Shown: positions 23,408-32,613 of the stretch, in pieces
Position numbering within the stretch: position 1 is the first letter of the stretch
How the letters are laid out: the number at the start of each line of letters is the position of its first letter
DNA from: Meandrina meandrites
Taxonomy: Eukaryota; Cnidaria; Anthozoa; Scleractinia; Meandrinidae
NCBI GenBank assembly: GCA_963693305.1
Contig: OY855904.1
Coordinates: 45,638,315-45,702,314, forward strand
Length of the DNA: 64,000 bases
Direction of reading: 5' to 3'
Made by a program: the position numbers and the translations under genes
Notes under the pieces: generated by a model
Database searches by the model: none
What the model was told of the DNA's origin: nothing
The model's input: only the letters and a program-made list of their open reading frames with translations

Positions 23408-24299
23408 CTGAAATTTAATCGAAATGATATGAGACATCGGAGGATATATCATTGGTACTTGCGATTGCTTTAAACAGGAACATATTTAAGAGTAGGTTTT
23501 TTCCTTTTTATCTTGCTAGATGGAAAGCTCAGGTTAGGTGGGTCTCACGTCCAAGCGTTGTCGCTCGTACGTCCGGGTTAAACTGTAAATAATCAAAACC
23601 CTATATCAAATTAAAGAGTATAAAGCTGGCATACCAATATACATTGTCGAATTTTTCACGACGTCTAAATATGAACGTCGGAATCGGCTTGTGAAAGCCA
23701 TAACTCAAAAAGATTTTGTATTTCAATTCCAAAGCCCTATTAAAAAACGTGTTTGATTTTCTCATAACATTATTCCAAAAATCACAGTCACGTTTTCGTT
23801 GATTGCATGTTAAAAAAACTACTCCGAAGATGTGAGGTTAACTGAACCAAAATCAACATCAAGCAAAAAAAATCACTTCTACAAAACAACTCTTAGAAAA
23901 AATGTCTCGCTTCGCAAACAAACTTCACCCACAAACTTCCCGCAAACACGTTCTCGGATGAATGGACTAATCAGTGCATGATGTTTTCTTCTGGTCATCA
24001 GGTCACCTTAAATACCAAAGTTTGGAAAAACAAAGTATACTTTATACCCCCCCAAAGGTACAATTTTACCATAAAAATACTGTGTAGCCAATTTAAAATC
24101 CCCCTATATACCATATACCTAAAAACCCTAGCCGACCCTACGGATAACACGCACTGATACAAAGTTTAAAATCCCCCAGAAACTAAGATAGACGATATCC
24201 GATAATTTGACATTTTCCTTCCTTTCGCTAGAAATCTTAGCAGTTAGCATTGTTGCCCTTATGCACCTCTAGAAGTATATGATTTGTATAATTATTTAC

Positions 24300-24371
24300 G
24301 TTTGCATTCTTCCAGTGCTTTTATCCTTTCCTCTTGTTTTCTCACGGTTTCCTCCAATAGTTGTGTCCTCT
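24300..24371 (-). pseudogene. FREP exon 1, distal half (beyond the Polinton)
   Basis: On the minus strand, joining the two sides of the Polinton insertion at the shared TCCTCT restores an open frame. This half reads as a Glu/Lys/Leu-rich coiled-coil-like stretch (TQLLEETVRKQEERIKALEE) and reaches a candidate donor AAAC|GTAAAT at 24299. The insertion duplicated six bases and separated the signal peptide from the rest of the protein by 16.5 kb. Confidence 0.65.
24366..24371. repeat. Left target-site duplication of the Polinton (TCCTCT)
   Basis: TCCTCT lies immediately outside the left end and again at 40854-40859 outside the right end. Six-base duplications are standard for Mavericks/Polintons. 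The outermost T of the right copy could belong to the element instead, which would make the duplication CCTCT. Confidence 0.85.
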
Positions 24372-24719
24372 AGTAGTATAGTCGGGACTAAACAAATACC
24401 ACTTTGGGTGCACCTAAATTTTTCACCTCTTCACGAGACTAGTAGTCAGGGACCAAAGCCAAACCATGCTCACATAGCTCGCATGTTTCGGCTTTGATCC
24501 CTGACTATAGTCCCGTAAAGAGGGTGAAAAATTTAGGTTTACCAAAGTAGTATTTGTTTAGTCCCGACTATACTACTAAGGGAAAAGCCAGGGAGTAAAA
24601 GGAAATGAAAAGGGAGTGAAACCCCAGGCGGGGACAAGCAATTAGAGAATTGACACCGTGCAGTATAAAAGTTTTTCAATTAATTATTAAAAAATATTTT
24701 TTCTACTAATATACGATGG
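24372..24719. repeat. Polinton left terminal inverted repeat
   Basis: Mirrors 40507-40854. Its outer part is itself a hairpin: 24372-24471 folds against about 24478-24577, so AGTAGTATAGTCGGGAC occurs inverted within one repeat. The inner part carries a TATAAAA box and ends with the start codon of the polymerase gene plus one base. Confidence 0.93.
24664..24670 (+). promoter_or_regulatory. TATA box of the polymerase gene, inside the inverted repeat
   Basis: TATAAAA lies 46 bp before the polymerase ATG (24716). An identical inverted copy at 40556-40562 precedes the right-most gene. A second TATA-like run, AATATAC, sits directly before the ATG. Confidence 0.5.
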
Positions 24720-27700
24720 ACAAAATAGACGTCGAATCTCTCGAAGATGTCACCCTCGAATCTCTTGAAGAAGAACTTGCAAAAATAGACCCCGAAGTGT
24801 TGCGCTATTTTTCGCAATTACTTTCAGAAAACGTGCCTGCGGTTAAAACGATAATAAGGAATGTGTTGGAAGAACCAATCCCAGAAGAAACAAAGAAGCG
24901 ATTAAAACCGCCTTTAAAACCAAAACCTTACAAACCAATACCACCACCTAGAAATGGAAATAGAAACAGAAGACAACAACTTTTGGGACAATTTGATCCC
25001 TTTCCGCCTAATAACGTGGGAAATGTGACAGACTACCAGAATGAGATTCTGGATTTGTACGACGTCACAATATTTGAGGGTGAAGAGAGCAACGGTCGGC
25101 GTTACAAGAGGTGGCGCTTCATCAGAAATTTGGATCAAGACCTCACACCAAGTTTTATGGAAAAAATCAGAGAGAACGTGAGGACATCATTTTACATGAG
25201 GCACACTTATTCATATATGCTACGTAACATTGAAGACGGTACCATTATTTTCTACTACCAAAATAAAGGCTCACCTTGGATGGAAGCATATGGAGAAGCG
25301 GAGAATTGGTTAATTAATATGGAGGCAAAACGTCTGGATGCAGATAGTATCGAAAGACCAAACACAAAGTGGATCTTCGAGGGTCATTTTAATGCTGATG
25401 TAAAGGTTGTGCTTGACCGTCAACCACTGATGGGAACAGGACCCTTACCAGACTGGCTGCGCAACCGCGCACATGGCCGGTCAATGGTGGCACTGGATAC
25501 CTATCGAGATAACATGTGTTTATGGCGTTGTATTGCTGTGCACAGAGGAGCTAGGCCAGACCGAAGTACAAAAGCAGCACAAGATCTAGCCAAGAGTTTC
25601 TTCAAGCTCAGGAATACGCCGACTAACTGTTCAAAAACTTCACTGGATGAATTGGAAAAGGTAGAAATACATCTGAATAAGGGCACTGCTTTCTCAGGTT
25701 GGCTTGGAATCAGGGTATATGTACCAGAGCGTGTAGATGATAAAGAAGTGGTATGGCATCTAACAAGAAATCCTGCTGCACAGTTTAAAAACGTTATGAC
25801 AATAGGTGTTTTTAAGGAGCACGCGTTCTTAATAAAAGACATTACAAAGTTGGCAAAAACTTATGCATGCGTCCATTGCAACGCAAGATTCACACAAGCA
25901 ACCCATCTTCAACGTCACGCAGATAGATGCGCCCAAGGGAAAACTGTAATAGATTGCCCAGGAGAAAAGGTCGAAGCACCAGCGACAGCTTATGAGAAAG
26001 CATTTTATCCAAAACATCAAGCCTCAAAAGAATCAATTCAGTGGCTTGAGTATGTAGCAAAGCATTGGAAAATCTCCATTTACCATGCAATGTCCGGGCA
26101 TGGAGGAGAACGTTGGATAGAGAAAAGACCAGTCGATGGCTACAACCATGAGAAAAAGCTGGTGTTTCAATACCACGGCTGCTACTGGCACGGTTGTCCA
26201 AAATGTTACCATGATCGTGACAAAATAATTGAACGTGGCGACAGAACGCGCGAAGATCTTTTCCAAGCAACAAATAGGAGAACAGCTTATCTCAAAAAGG
26301 CTGGCTACCGAGTGATTGAGTGTTGGGCCTGCGAAGTTGGAGAAAAATATGTTGAACAACTACCTCAAACCCAAACAAAAAGCTATCCCCACGCTATTTT
26401 GTACGATTTTGAGGCGTACGGAGACATTAATCAGCGGAAGGAGCCGACAGTTTCACTTACAATCGAGAATGAGCACGTACCAATCTCGGTGAGCATCGGT
26501 GACACCCTTGAAAGAGAGCCAACCCACATCTGCGAAAGAGACCCCAAAGAGCTGATCCGCAAGTTTATGGAAGAGTTGGAGAGACGTGGAAAAAACATAA
26601 GAACAAAAGTAAGAGATGAATTTATGCCAGCAGACGTAAACCTGCTACCAAAAGATCAGAGGAAAAAGATAGAAGAATGGTGTGATCAGGTCCCAGTACT
26701 GGGATTCAACTCTGGGACTTACGATCTGAATCTGATCAAAAACTACTTCGCAGAGCGCCTTGCGGACACAACCAACAAAGTCAGAGTAGCAAAGCACGGA
26801 AACAAAATCATGTTCTTGCTAACTTCAGGTTTCCGTTTTCTTGATATAATCAACTACTTGGGCCCAGGAACCAGCTACGAGAAATGGGTAAAGGCATACG
26901 ACTGTAAGACAACGAAATCATGGTTCCCATACGAGTGGTTTGACAGACCAGAAAAGCTGGATTACCCAGGATTGCCCGATTACCCGCATTGGTACTCAAA
27001 GTTGAAAAATGAATTCACACTGAAACTGTCAGAATGGAAAGCCTGCAAAGAGACGTTTCGAGAAAAGGGAATGAAAACCTTCAAAGACTGGGTGCGTTAC
27101 TACAATAATCTCGATGTGGCACCCGGACTTGAGGCTCTCGAAAAAATGAAAAACTTCTACACTGAGAAGGGAATCGACATAATGAAAGACGCAGTCAGCA
27201 TCCCAGGTGTGAGCTTACACTACCTGCTAAGGGGAGCTATTGAACGCAAAGCGGTTCTTTACAGCCCAAGCAAAGAAGCATATGATATGTTGAAAGCAGC
27301 AGTTGTTGGAGGGCCTAGCCTCGTTTTCACAAGATACCACGAAGTCGGAAAAACAAGAATAAGGTCGCATCAAATAGCGGTACCAAAACTTTGCAAAAAC
27401 ATCCTCGGATACGACGCCAACGCCCTGTATCTCTCAACCATGCTCAGAGAAATGCCCTGCGGAAAAGAAAAAGTTGTACACTACACAGGAGAATACCAAA
27501 CAGACGGGGCACCAGTACTAACGCACAGACTCAAAGAAGGAATCTGGTTCGGGTATGCGGAAGTAGACATAGAGATACCAAATCACTTACACCAAAAGTT
27601 CGAGGAAATGTGTCCGTTCTTCCACAACAAAGTGGTGCCAGCCAAAGCTGTCCCCGAGCATATGCTGAAATACTTGCGTGATACAGGAAGAAAACGAGGA

Positions 27701-28666
27701 GAAGATAAGAAACTCATGGGAACGTTGTCAGCACAGAGGATGCTTGTGTACGCCCCTCTACTACTCTGGTATGTGAATCACGGGGCAGTTATCAAAAGGG
27801 TTTATCGTACAATTGACTACACACCGGCAAAGATCTTCCCCTGGTTCGTGGAACAAGTCACGGAGGCTCGCCGGACAGGAGATAAGGAAAAAAGCAAAGC
27901 ACTGCTGGCTGATATATTCAAACTGTTGGGAAACAGCGGGTATGGTAAGCTAATAGAAGCCTTGGAGCGTCAAACAAACGTAATCTACACCAAAGATGAG
28001 AAGGTAGTCGACAGAGCCTTGCGAAGCGCGTATTTCTCAGATCTTGACGAGATTGGGGAGGCTTATGAGTTAGAAAGTCGGAAGCCACGGATCACAATCA
28101 GAAGACCGTTTCAGATAGGAAAAGCTGTATATCAGCTGGCAAAGCTGCGTATGTTGGAATTCTATTACGACTTCCTTGACAGATACTTTGACAGAAAAGA
28201 TTTCGAGCTGATACAGATGGACACTGACAGCAACTACTTGGCAATCTCAGGTAAGAAACTCGAGGACATTGTGCGACCAGAGATGAAAGCAGAATTCGAG
28301 GCACAAAAAAAGAATTGGCTGGCATGGGACAAGTGGAGCAGTCGAACACCTGGTCTGTTTAAGATGGAGTGTGAGGGGGACCGGATGATTGCGCTCTGCT
28401 CAAAATGTTATTTTATTGACGACCGGGGTGAAAAAAAGAAGTTCAGCACAAAGGGAATGTCGAGGAAGCAAAACAATATAAACTGGCAGCGTTTCAAGAC
28501 AGCGCTGGAAGGAAGCAAGGATATGGCAACAAACAGAGGGTTTCGGATGCGGGATGGGAATATAGTAACTTACGAGCAGGAGAAGCTGGGGTTGAGTGCA
28601 TATTATGACAAACGATGGGTGCTGCCTGACGGAATACACACCGAACCAATTGAATATCACATTTAG
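24716..28666 (+). CDS. Protein-primed DNA polymerase B (pPolB)
   Basis: This 1316-residue family B polymerase would replicate the Polinton by protein priming. The exonuclease triad is visible: YDFEAYG (D564, E566), GFNSGTYD (N665, D670) and YNNLD (Y796, D800). The polymerase core follows: motif A GYDANALYL (D900), motif B KLLGNSGYG (K1069, N1073, Y1076), motif C MDTDS (D1169, D1171). Upstream lie three extras: an OTU-like signature (DNMCLWR, C268; KEHAFLI, H369), a zinc-finger-like C385/C388/H401/C405, and FQYHGCYWHGCPKC (486-497), which resembles an embedded endonuclease-like module. All catalytic residues are present. The start is the first ATG after the inverted-repeat promoter. Its stop overlaps that of the convergent integrase by 3 nt. 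Confidence 0.97.
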   Translation: MDKIDVESLEDVTLESLEEELAKIDPEVLRYFSQLLSENVPAVKTIIRNVLEEPIPEETKKRLKPPLKPKPYKPIPPPRNGNRNRRQQLLGQFDPFPPNNVGNVTDYQNEILDLYDVTIFEGEESNGRRYKRWRFIRNLDQDLTPSFMEKIRENVRTSFYMRHTYSYMLRNIEDGTIIFYYQNKGSPWMEAYGEAENWLINMEAKRLDADSIERPNTKWIFEGHFNADVKVVLDRQPLMGTGPLPDWLRNRAHGRSMVALDTYRDNMCLWRCIAVHRGARPDRSTKAAQDLAKSFFKLRNTPTNCSKTSLDELEKVEIHLNKGTAFSGWLGIRVYVPERVDDKEVVWHLTRNPAAQFKNVMTIGVFKEHAFLIKDITKLAKTYACVHCNARFTQATHLQRHADRCAQGKTVIDCPGEKVEAPATAYEKAFYPKHQASKESIQWLEYVAKHWKISIYHAMSGHGGERWIEKRPVDGYNHEKKLVFQYHGCYWHGCPKCYHDRDKIIERGDRTREDLFQATNRRTAYLKKAGYRVIECWACEVGEKYVEQLPQTQTKSYPHAILYDFEAYGDINQRKEPTVSLTIENEHVPISVSIGDTLEREPTHICERDPKELIRKFMEELERRGKNIRTKVRDEFMPADVNLLPKDQRKKIEEWCDQVPVLGFNSGTYDLNLIKNYFAERLADTTNKVRVAKHGNKIMFLLTSGFRFLDIINYLGPGTSYEKWVKAYDCKTTKSWFPYEWFDRPEKLDYPGLPDYPHWYSKLKNEFTLKLSEWKACKETFREKGMKTFKDWVRYYNNLDVAPGLEALEKMKNFYTEKGIDIMKDAVSIPGVSLHYLLRGAIERKAVLYSPSKEAYDMLKAAVVGGPSLVFTRYHEVGKTRIRSHQIAVPKLCKNILGYDANALYLSTMLREMPCGKEKVVHYTGEYQTDGAPVLTHRLKEGIWFGYAEVDIEIPNHLHQKFEEMCPFFHNKVVPAKAVPEHMLKYLRDTGRKRGEDKKLMGTLSAQRMLVYAPLLLWYVNHGAVIKRVYRTIDYTPAKIFPWFVEQVTEARRTGDKEKSKALLADIFKLLGNSGYGKLIEALERQTNVIYTKDEKVVDRALRSAYFSDLDEIGEAYELESRKPRITIRRPFQIGKAVYQLAKLRMLEFYYDFLDRYFDRKDFELIQMDTDSNYLAISGKKLEDIVRPEMKAEFEAQKKNWLAWDKWSSRTPGLFKMECEGDRMIALCSKCYFIDDRGEKKKFSTKGMSRKQNNINWQRFKTALEGSKDMATNRGFRMRDGNIVTYEQEKLGLSAYYDKRWVLPDGIHTEPIEYHI

Positions 28667-29652
28667 TTTGCTTTAGCTGGAGGAAGAGTAGTGTTGGGAG
28701 GCACAACAAGTAGTTCTTCACGTACAAATCCACGTTTGGGTCCGTCATGTAAATAGTAGAGAACGGGCTGATTCGGTTTGGCAAAAGAACGTTCAAGGTT
28801 GTAAACTTTCAAAGACCAGATTGGATCAGTGGCTCTTTTAACACCACCTTCAAGCTCACCGGGTTGGTACAAATATCGAACCAAAACTATGGAGGGGAGC
28901 TTTTTTTCGTTTTTTCCAACAGGTCGCAAATATTTGGTTGCTGGTTGGGATACCACAGCCTTTTCTTTGATAGCAGCAGCAGGCTTCATACCAATCAATC
29001 GAGTGACTTGGTTGTTCAGAGCAGAAACAACAGAGGGAAGCCTTTTCACCCACTCTGTGGACCGCGGCCCCTCTGGCGAACGCATTTCAACTGCGTACTG
29101 ATACCCAAACAAGCGCTCAGCCAAGGTACGATTGAAGCGTTCAACGATAGCTTGGTCTCTGTGAATTTCAGGGTGGCCGCGTCTGATAGAAGTTTTGTGA
29201 TTCTCCATTTCTTTTGTAACAGCGCCCATAAATTCACGCCCAGGATCAACCTGCAGAATCTGTGGCCACTTCAGAGGTCCACGTGTATAAATTGTCTTAA
29301 AAGCTTTGGCAACCTCAGTAGAATCTTTGGAGGTTAAAGGCTGAGCTTCTTTGAATCTGCTGGCAACATCAACAACGGTAAGCGCGTATTTGTAAGTGCT
29401 ACGGCCCACTTTGTCGTGCGGCAGAAAAAGAAGGTCCGCCTGATGCACTTTGTTGGGTGTAGGCACGTCGAATTTTGGACGAGGAATGTAACGCGGGGCG
29501 GGGAGGTAGATCTGCCAGAGCGCCTGTTTGAACAACCATTCTTTGGCAACAACTTCAGGAACCTTTGCAGCAGCTGCTAATTTTTTAATGGCGGAGATAC
29601 CTTTCCAGTAACCTTGTGGACTGTAGTAACGCCGCTCTAATTTTCTGTCCAT
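28663..29652 (-). CDS. Retrovirus-like (rve) integrase
   Basis: A 329-residue DDE integrase of the Polinton type. The catalytic core has VHQADLLFL (D73), LQVDPGREF (D136) and QAIVERFNR (E171), a D,D(34)E arrangement. A helical N-terminal region precedes the core. The C-terminal segment ends WSLKVYNLERS and YLHDGPKRGFVREEL, a small beta-barrel/SH3-like region. It would insert the linear element and so generate the 6-bp duplication. It converges on polymerase with a 3-nt overlap. It diverges from the next gene across a short region with a shared CATATATA box (about 29673-29680). No lesion seen. Confidence 0.95.
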   Translation of the reverse strand: MDRKLERRYYSPQGYWKGISAIKKLAAAAKVPEVVAKEWLFKQALWQIYLPAPRYIPRPKFDVPTPNKVHQADLLFLPHDKVGRSTYKYALTVVDVASRFKEAQPLTSKDSTEVAKAFKTIYTRGPLKWPQILQVDPGREFMGAVTKEMENHKTSIRRGHPEIHRDQAIVERFNRTLAERLFGYQYAVEMRSPEGPRSTEWVKRLPSVVSALNNQVTRLIGMKPAAAIKEKAVVSQPATKYLRPVGKNEKKLPSIVLVRYLYQPGELEGGVKRATDPIWSLKVYNLERSFAKPNQPVLYYLHDGPKRGFVREELLVVPPNTTLPPAKAN

Positions 29653-29680
29653 TTAAATAATTATGCGCGGACATATATAC

Positions 29681-30205
29681 ATGGCGGGAAAAATGAGTTT
29701 GGGTGACCCTTACGGTGGGGTATTTGCAACTGAGTTTCTCTCCACGCTTAACGAAAAGTTGCTAGAAGAGGAGGAAGAGTTAATAAAAAAAATAAAAGAA
29801 ATCAAGCCAGAAAAAGATCTTGACGACCTTTACGACCTCGAAGGGGTGTGGTTTTTACCCCACGAAGAGATGAGCCACCCTCCCAAACCAAAATTATGGT
29901 ATTTAATTTCAGTACTAAAAAAAGTCGGCATTTCTTTAGAACAGGTCGGTGACGAAATAGGGGTGACCTTTTTGGGTAATGTCATTTGCCAGTTAAAGCA
30001 GTTTAATCTCAGGTCGTGTAACTACGTTTGTTTTTTATACAACTATTTTCAAAAGGTCTCAACAAGAGATTGGCCGGCGAAAAATGCAATACTGAAAAAG
30101 CTCACGAAAAGATTGCCGACGATGCAACAAACCAGAAATAAAGCGGATAAAAGTTTCAACGAATGGTGGCTGGTGGCAACTCAGTTGCTGATACCCCACC
30201 TCTAA
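29681..30205 (+). CDS. Polinton ORF, unknown function (174 aa)
   Basis: Not recognised. It is acidic in the first third (LLEEEEELIKKIKEIKPEKD) and more hydrophobic and basic later (SCNYVCFLYNYF; KKLTKRLP). No signal peptide or catalytic motif is evident. An upstream in-frame ATG exists at 29663. The ATG at 29681 is preferred because the TATATA box lies between the two and other genes of this element start just after such a box. Its end overlaps the stop of the convergent 30202-30720 gene by 4 nt. The compact packing supports a real gene. Confidence 0.7.
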   Translation: MAGKMSLGDPYGGVFATEFLSTLNEKLLEEEEELIKKIKEIKPEKDLDDLYDLEGVWFLPHEEMSHPPKPKLWYLISVLKKVGISLEQVGDEIGVTFLGNVICQLKQFNLRSCNYVCFLYNYFQKVSTRDWPAKNAILKKLTKRLPTMQQTRNKADKSFNEWWLVATQLLIPHL

Positions 30206-30720
30206 ACAGCAGTTGTCTTAGATGTTCTGTTAACCTTTACCCCACCGTCAGTGTGGTTTGAAAAACGCAGTTTTGTCTTTGCAGTTGTAAAGGTGTTGTA
30301 CTTTTTCACAATATCTTGGTACTCATCGTCAGAGATTTCACCATCGTCAAGAGCGGTTGATATGAGAGAGTTGATCGTGCTCAGCGTAGCTTCAGCCAGG
30401 GTCTGTATTTTTTCGTGTTTTTTCGCTTTCCGCTGGAAAAATTTGATGGTGACCATGCAGGAGGTTGACACCAATGAAAACAAGGTGGCAGCTGCGATTA
30501 AAGGACCGCCAACAGCAACGCCAACCGCAGAAAGAGAAGCGGCCAGCCCAGAGCCGGTAAGAATGGTAGCGACTCCGCCTGTAAATTCACATACCGTTTG
30601 GCAACGTGTGTGCCACCGTTTGAATTTGGCTGAGGTTTCGTAGTAGTGCACCAACTGGTTTTCTAAATTCGTCTCTATCAATTTTATTTTATCCCGCCTG
30701 AATTTTGTTGCAGAATCCAT
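30202..30720 (-). CDS. Hydrophobic, probably membrane-active virion protein
   Basis: 172 residues. A basic amphipathic N-terminus is followed by a long Gly/Ala-rich hydrophobic block at about 48-95 (GGVATILTGSGLAASLSAVG ... GGPLIAAATLFSLV). This could form two membrane segments or a glycine-zipper hairpin. The C-terminal half is charged and helical (DDGEISDDEYQDI). It lies next to the phospholipase-like gene at the end of the structural block. A role in membrane penetration or particle assembly is inferred from composition and position; the family is not recognised. ACATATATAGG lies just before the ATG. Confidence 0.7.
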   Translation of the reverse strand: MDSATKFRRDKIKLIETNLENQLVHYYETSAKFKRWHTRCQTVCEFTGGVATILTGSGLAASLSAVGVAVGGPLIAAATLFSLVSTSCMVTIKFFQRKAKKHEKIQTLAEATLSTINSLISTALDDGEISDDEYQDIVKKYNTFTTAKTKLRFSNHTDGGVKVNRTSKTTAV

Positions 30721-30754
30721 TTCCTATATATGTGTGTTTAAAAAAATGTGTAAT

Positions 30755-31619
30755 CTAATCGCAATATTGGTTATGCCATTTTCCATTTTTATATACAACC
30801 CGATTACATGGACCAGTTGTATTTTTAGGGTGTGTCCAGAACTTTTTGCTGAACAGACCGGTTTTCGTGTTAAAGGCACCTTTTGCGATGTCACCACTCC
30901 AATACTTTTTAAACAAATCCTTATCACCACCTGTGATAGCCATGATTGCAGCAGCCACATCTTGAGCCGGTTGAAAGCCTGGAATTTTTTTCGCCGATCT
31001 TTTTATTGATCGTTTCACCGACACCCAAACCCACCTTTTGCTTCGAGCTGATTGCGTTGCGCGCCGCGGCGTGACCCCATTGCCGTTTGTTTTTGGGAAT
31101 AGCGTCAAGCGCCTTCACCATTTTTTTGTCTGCATCATGTTTGCAGCCTTTCTCATTTTTCTTGCCTGCACAGACGGCATAATCAACGTCATGCTGCATT
31201 GCAACTGCGTCCGTGGCGCCTGTTGGTTGCTGATAAATCTTCAAGATCTTTCCAGTTTGAGGGTCGTAAGAAAGCTGTTTTTCAAGAGGATTGTACGGCC
31301 CTGTATAGTTGTGGCCCGGAAGTGTCCACCCTTTCTTTGGTTTAGGCAGCTTGCCGATGGCTTTATGCAAATCAAAAGCCCCACCGCGGGGTCGTTCATA
31401 AAGAGGGTTTGTTGGGTCATCTACTCTATTACCCGCATAAATTCTCATATCATTATTACCACCACGTTGGGTACCCCCACTAATAAACCGTGTCTTGGTA
31501 ATGCCACAACTTGCGCATTTTACTTTTAACATTCTTCTACCATTTTTTGTGGTAGTGTTTTTTTCGCTTCCCGGTACGTTGGGTGTGAAACGCTTTTCCT
31601 TCACGCAGTATACCTCCAT
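30755..31619 (-). CDS. Phospholipase A2-like capsid protein with frameshift
   Basis: The first frame (30924-31619) starts with a zinc-ribbon-like segment (YCVKEKRF ... KCASCG, resembling DUF5679 with one Cys lost). It then has LPGHNYTGPYNPL (100-112) and the catalytic-type HDVDY (H143, D144, Y147). These match the phospholipase A2 domain of parvovirus VP1 and of adintoviruses, which breaches endosomal membranes. The frame is lost at a run of seven A (plus-strand T-run near 30986-30994). The natural continuation (IPGFQPAQDVAAAIMAITGG onward) is in the next frame to the stop at 30755. This is a one-base slip: decay, sequencing error or programmed frameshifting. The N-terminal module duplicates part of the neighbouring protease gene. 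Confidence 0.8.
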
Positions 31620-31641
31620 CTTATATAATTAAAGAAAATTC

Positions 31642-32613
31642 TCAGGCCGCTGTGTGACACCCGCCTTTCATCATATCTTTTGGTCTTAATCTGTTTGAGG
31701 CTTTAGTCAACAAATCCCCAGACAAAGCATCAATTGTGTAATTAACAGCTTTTCTCGCGATTGGTTTGGCTTTATTGGCTAACTTCTTCTGATACTCTGG
31801 TTGTCTCAGAAACTCGCTTGCAAAGTATCTTCCTTGTTTAACACCCTGTTTGGCTAAATAAGGAACTCCGTACTCAAAGAAAGCTTCAGCTGCTGTATTT
31901 CCAACTGTATCAAGAACCCCACCTCCGAACATTCTTTTTTCAGCGCGAGCAAGTTCTTCTCTCTTCTTTTTGAGTAAACCACTTCTGGTCCACTTAAATA
32001 TTGGATCCAAAATATTACCTCCTTCTTGAGCACTGACAAATCTTGTCTTGGTAATGCCGCAGCTAGCACATTTTACTTTAAGCAACCTTTTACCATTTCT
32101 TGCGGTAGCAAATGTTTCACTTCCCACCACATTAGGTGTGAAGCGCTTTTCTTTCACACAGTAAACATCCATAAAATAATCCTTCACCACAGCCTCGTTG
32201 GCGCGTGTATTTTCAGAAAACATGCTCAAAATATCTCGAAACGACCGTCCTTTGTTACGCTCATTCAGGAAAAGCAAACAGTAGTAGCCGCAGCGCACAC
32301 TGGATTCCCACTGAAGCTGGTTGTCATTTCGTAGAAAGGTCTGTTTGCCCTCGAGAATCAACTCAATTTCCCATTCCGCGGGCGGAGGTAAACCGAAAGA
32401 GTCAAAGTATTCGCGCCCGCCCCAACAGCATACCCAATGGGTGCCTGGCCCTCCAAGATCATCCATGTTGATTATACAAGGGGAGTGGTTTTTCACGTGG
32501 ATCTCGTCTCTCGCAAATATACCTTTAATGGGGATTTTCAAGTATTGGCACCACCGCTGCAAGTCATAATCAGTTAAGGGGACATCAACGAAGGTAGGCT
32601 TTTTTTTGGTCAC
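31642..32613 (-). CDS. Adenain-like cysteine protease with C-terminal extension
   Basis: 323 residues. The C5/Ulp1-type triad is visible: THW (H59), YFDSFG (D71) and VRCGYYCL (C108). This is the maturation protease of Polintons and adenoviruses. After about residue 147 comes a zinc-ribbon-like segment (MDVYCVKEKRFTPN ... KCASCGITKTRF), nearly the same as the start of the phospholipase-like protein. A virion-protein-like tail then ends GGCHTAA. No ATG opens the frame: a TAG lies 12 bases before the first codon given here, a GTG. The first ATG is codon 50. The start overlaps the end of the 124-residue gene next to a run of eight A. Either the ATG was mutated to GTG, or expression needs a frameshift from the upstream ORF. 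Confidence 0.9.
   Translation of the reverse strand: MTKKKPTFVDVPLTDYDLQRWCQYLKIPIKGIFARDEIHVKNHSPCIINMDDLGGPGTHWVCCWGGREYFDSFGLPPPAEWEIELILEGKQTFLRNDNQLQWESSVRCGYYCLLFLNERNKGRSFRDILSMFSENTRANEAVVKDYFMDVYCVKEKRFTPNVVGSETFATARNGKRLLKVKCASCGITKTRFVSAQEGGNILDPIFKWTRSGLLKKKREELARAEKRMFGGGVLDTVGNTAAEAFFEYGVPYLAKQGVKQGRYFASEFLRQPEYQKKLANKAKPIARKAVNYTIDALSGDLLTKASNRLRPKDMMKGGCHTAA

Noticed and set aside
24279..24497. 72-codon ORF repeated at both Polinton ends (also 40729-41055)
   Set aside because: It is a read-through of the inverted repeat. The extra N-terminal residues at the right copy are the interrupted FREP signal peptide exon, not a Polinton gene.
25501..26359. Minus-strand ORFs of 108-127 codons inside the polymerase gene
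   Set aside because: Antisense shadows of a strongly coding frame; no independent motif or TATATA box.
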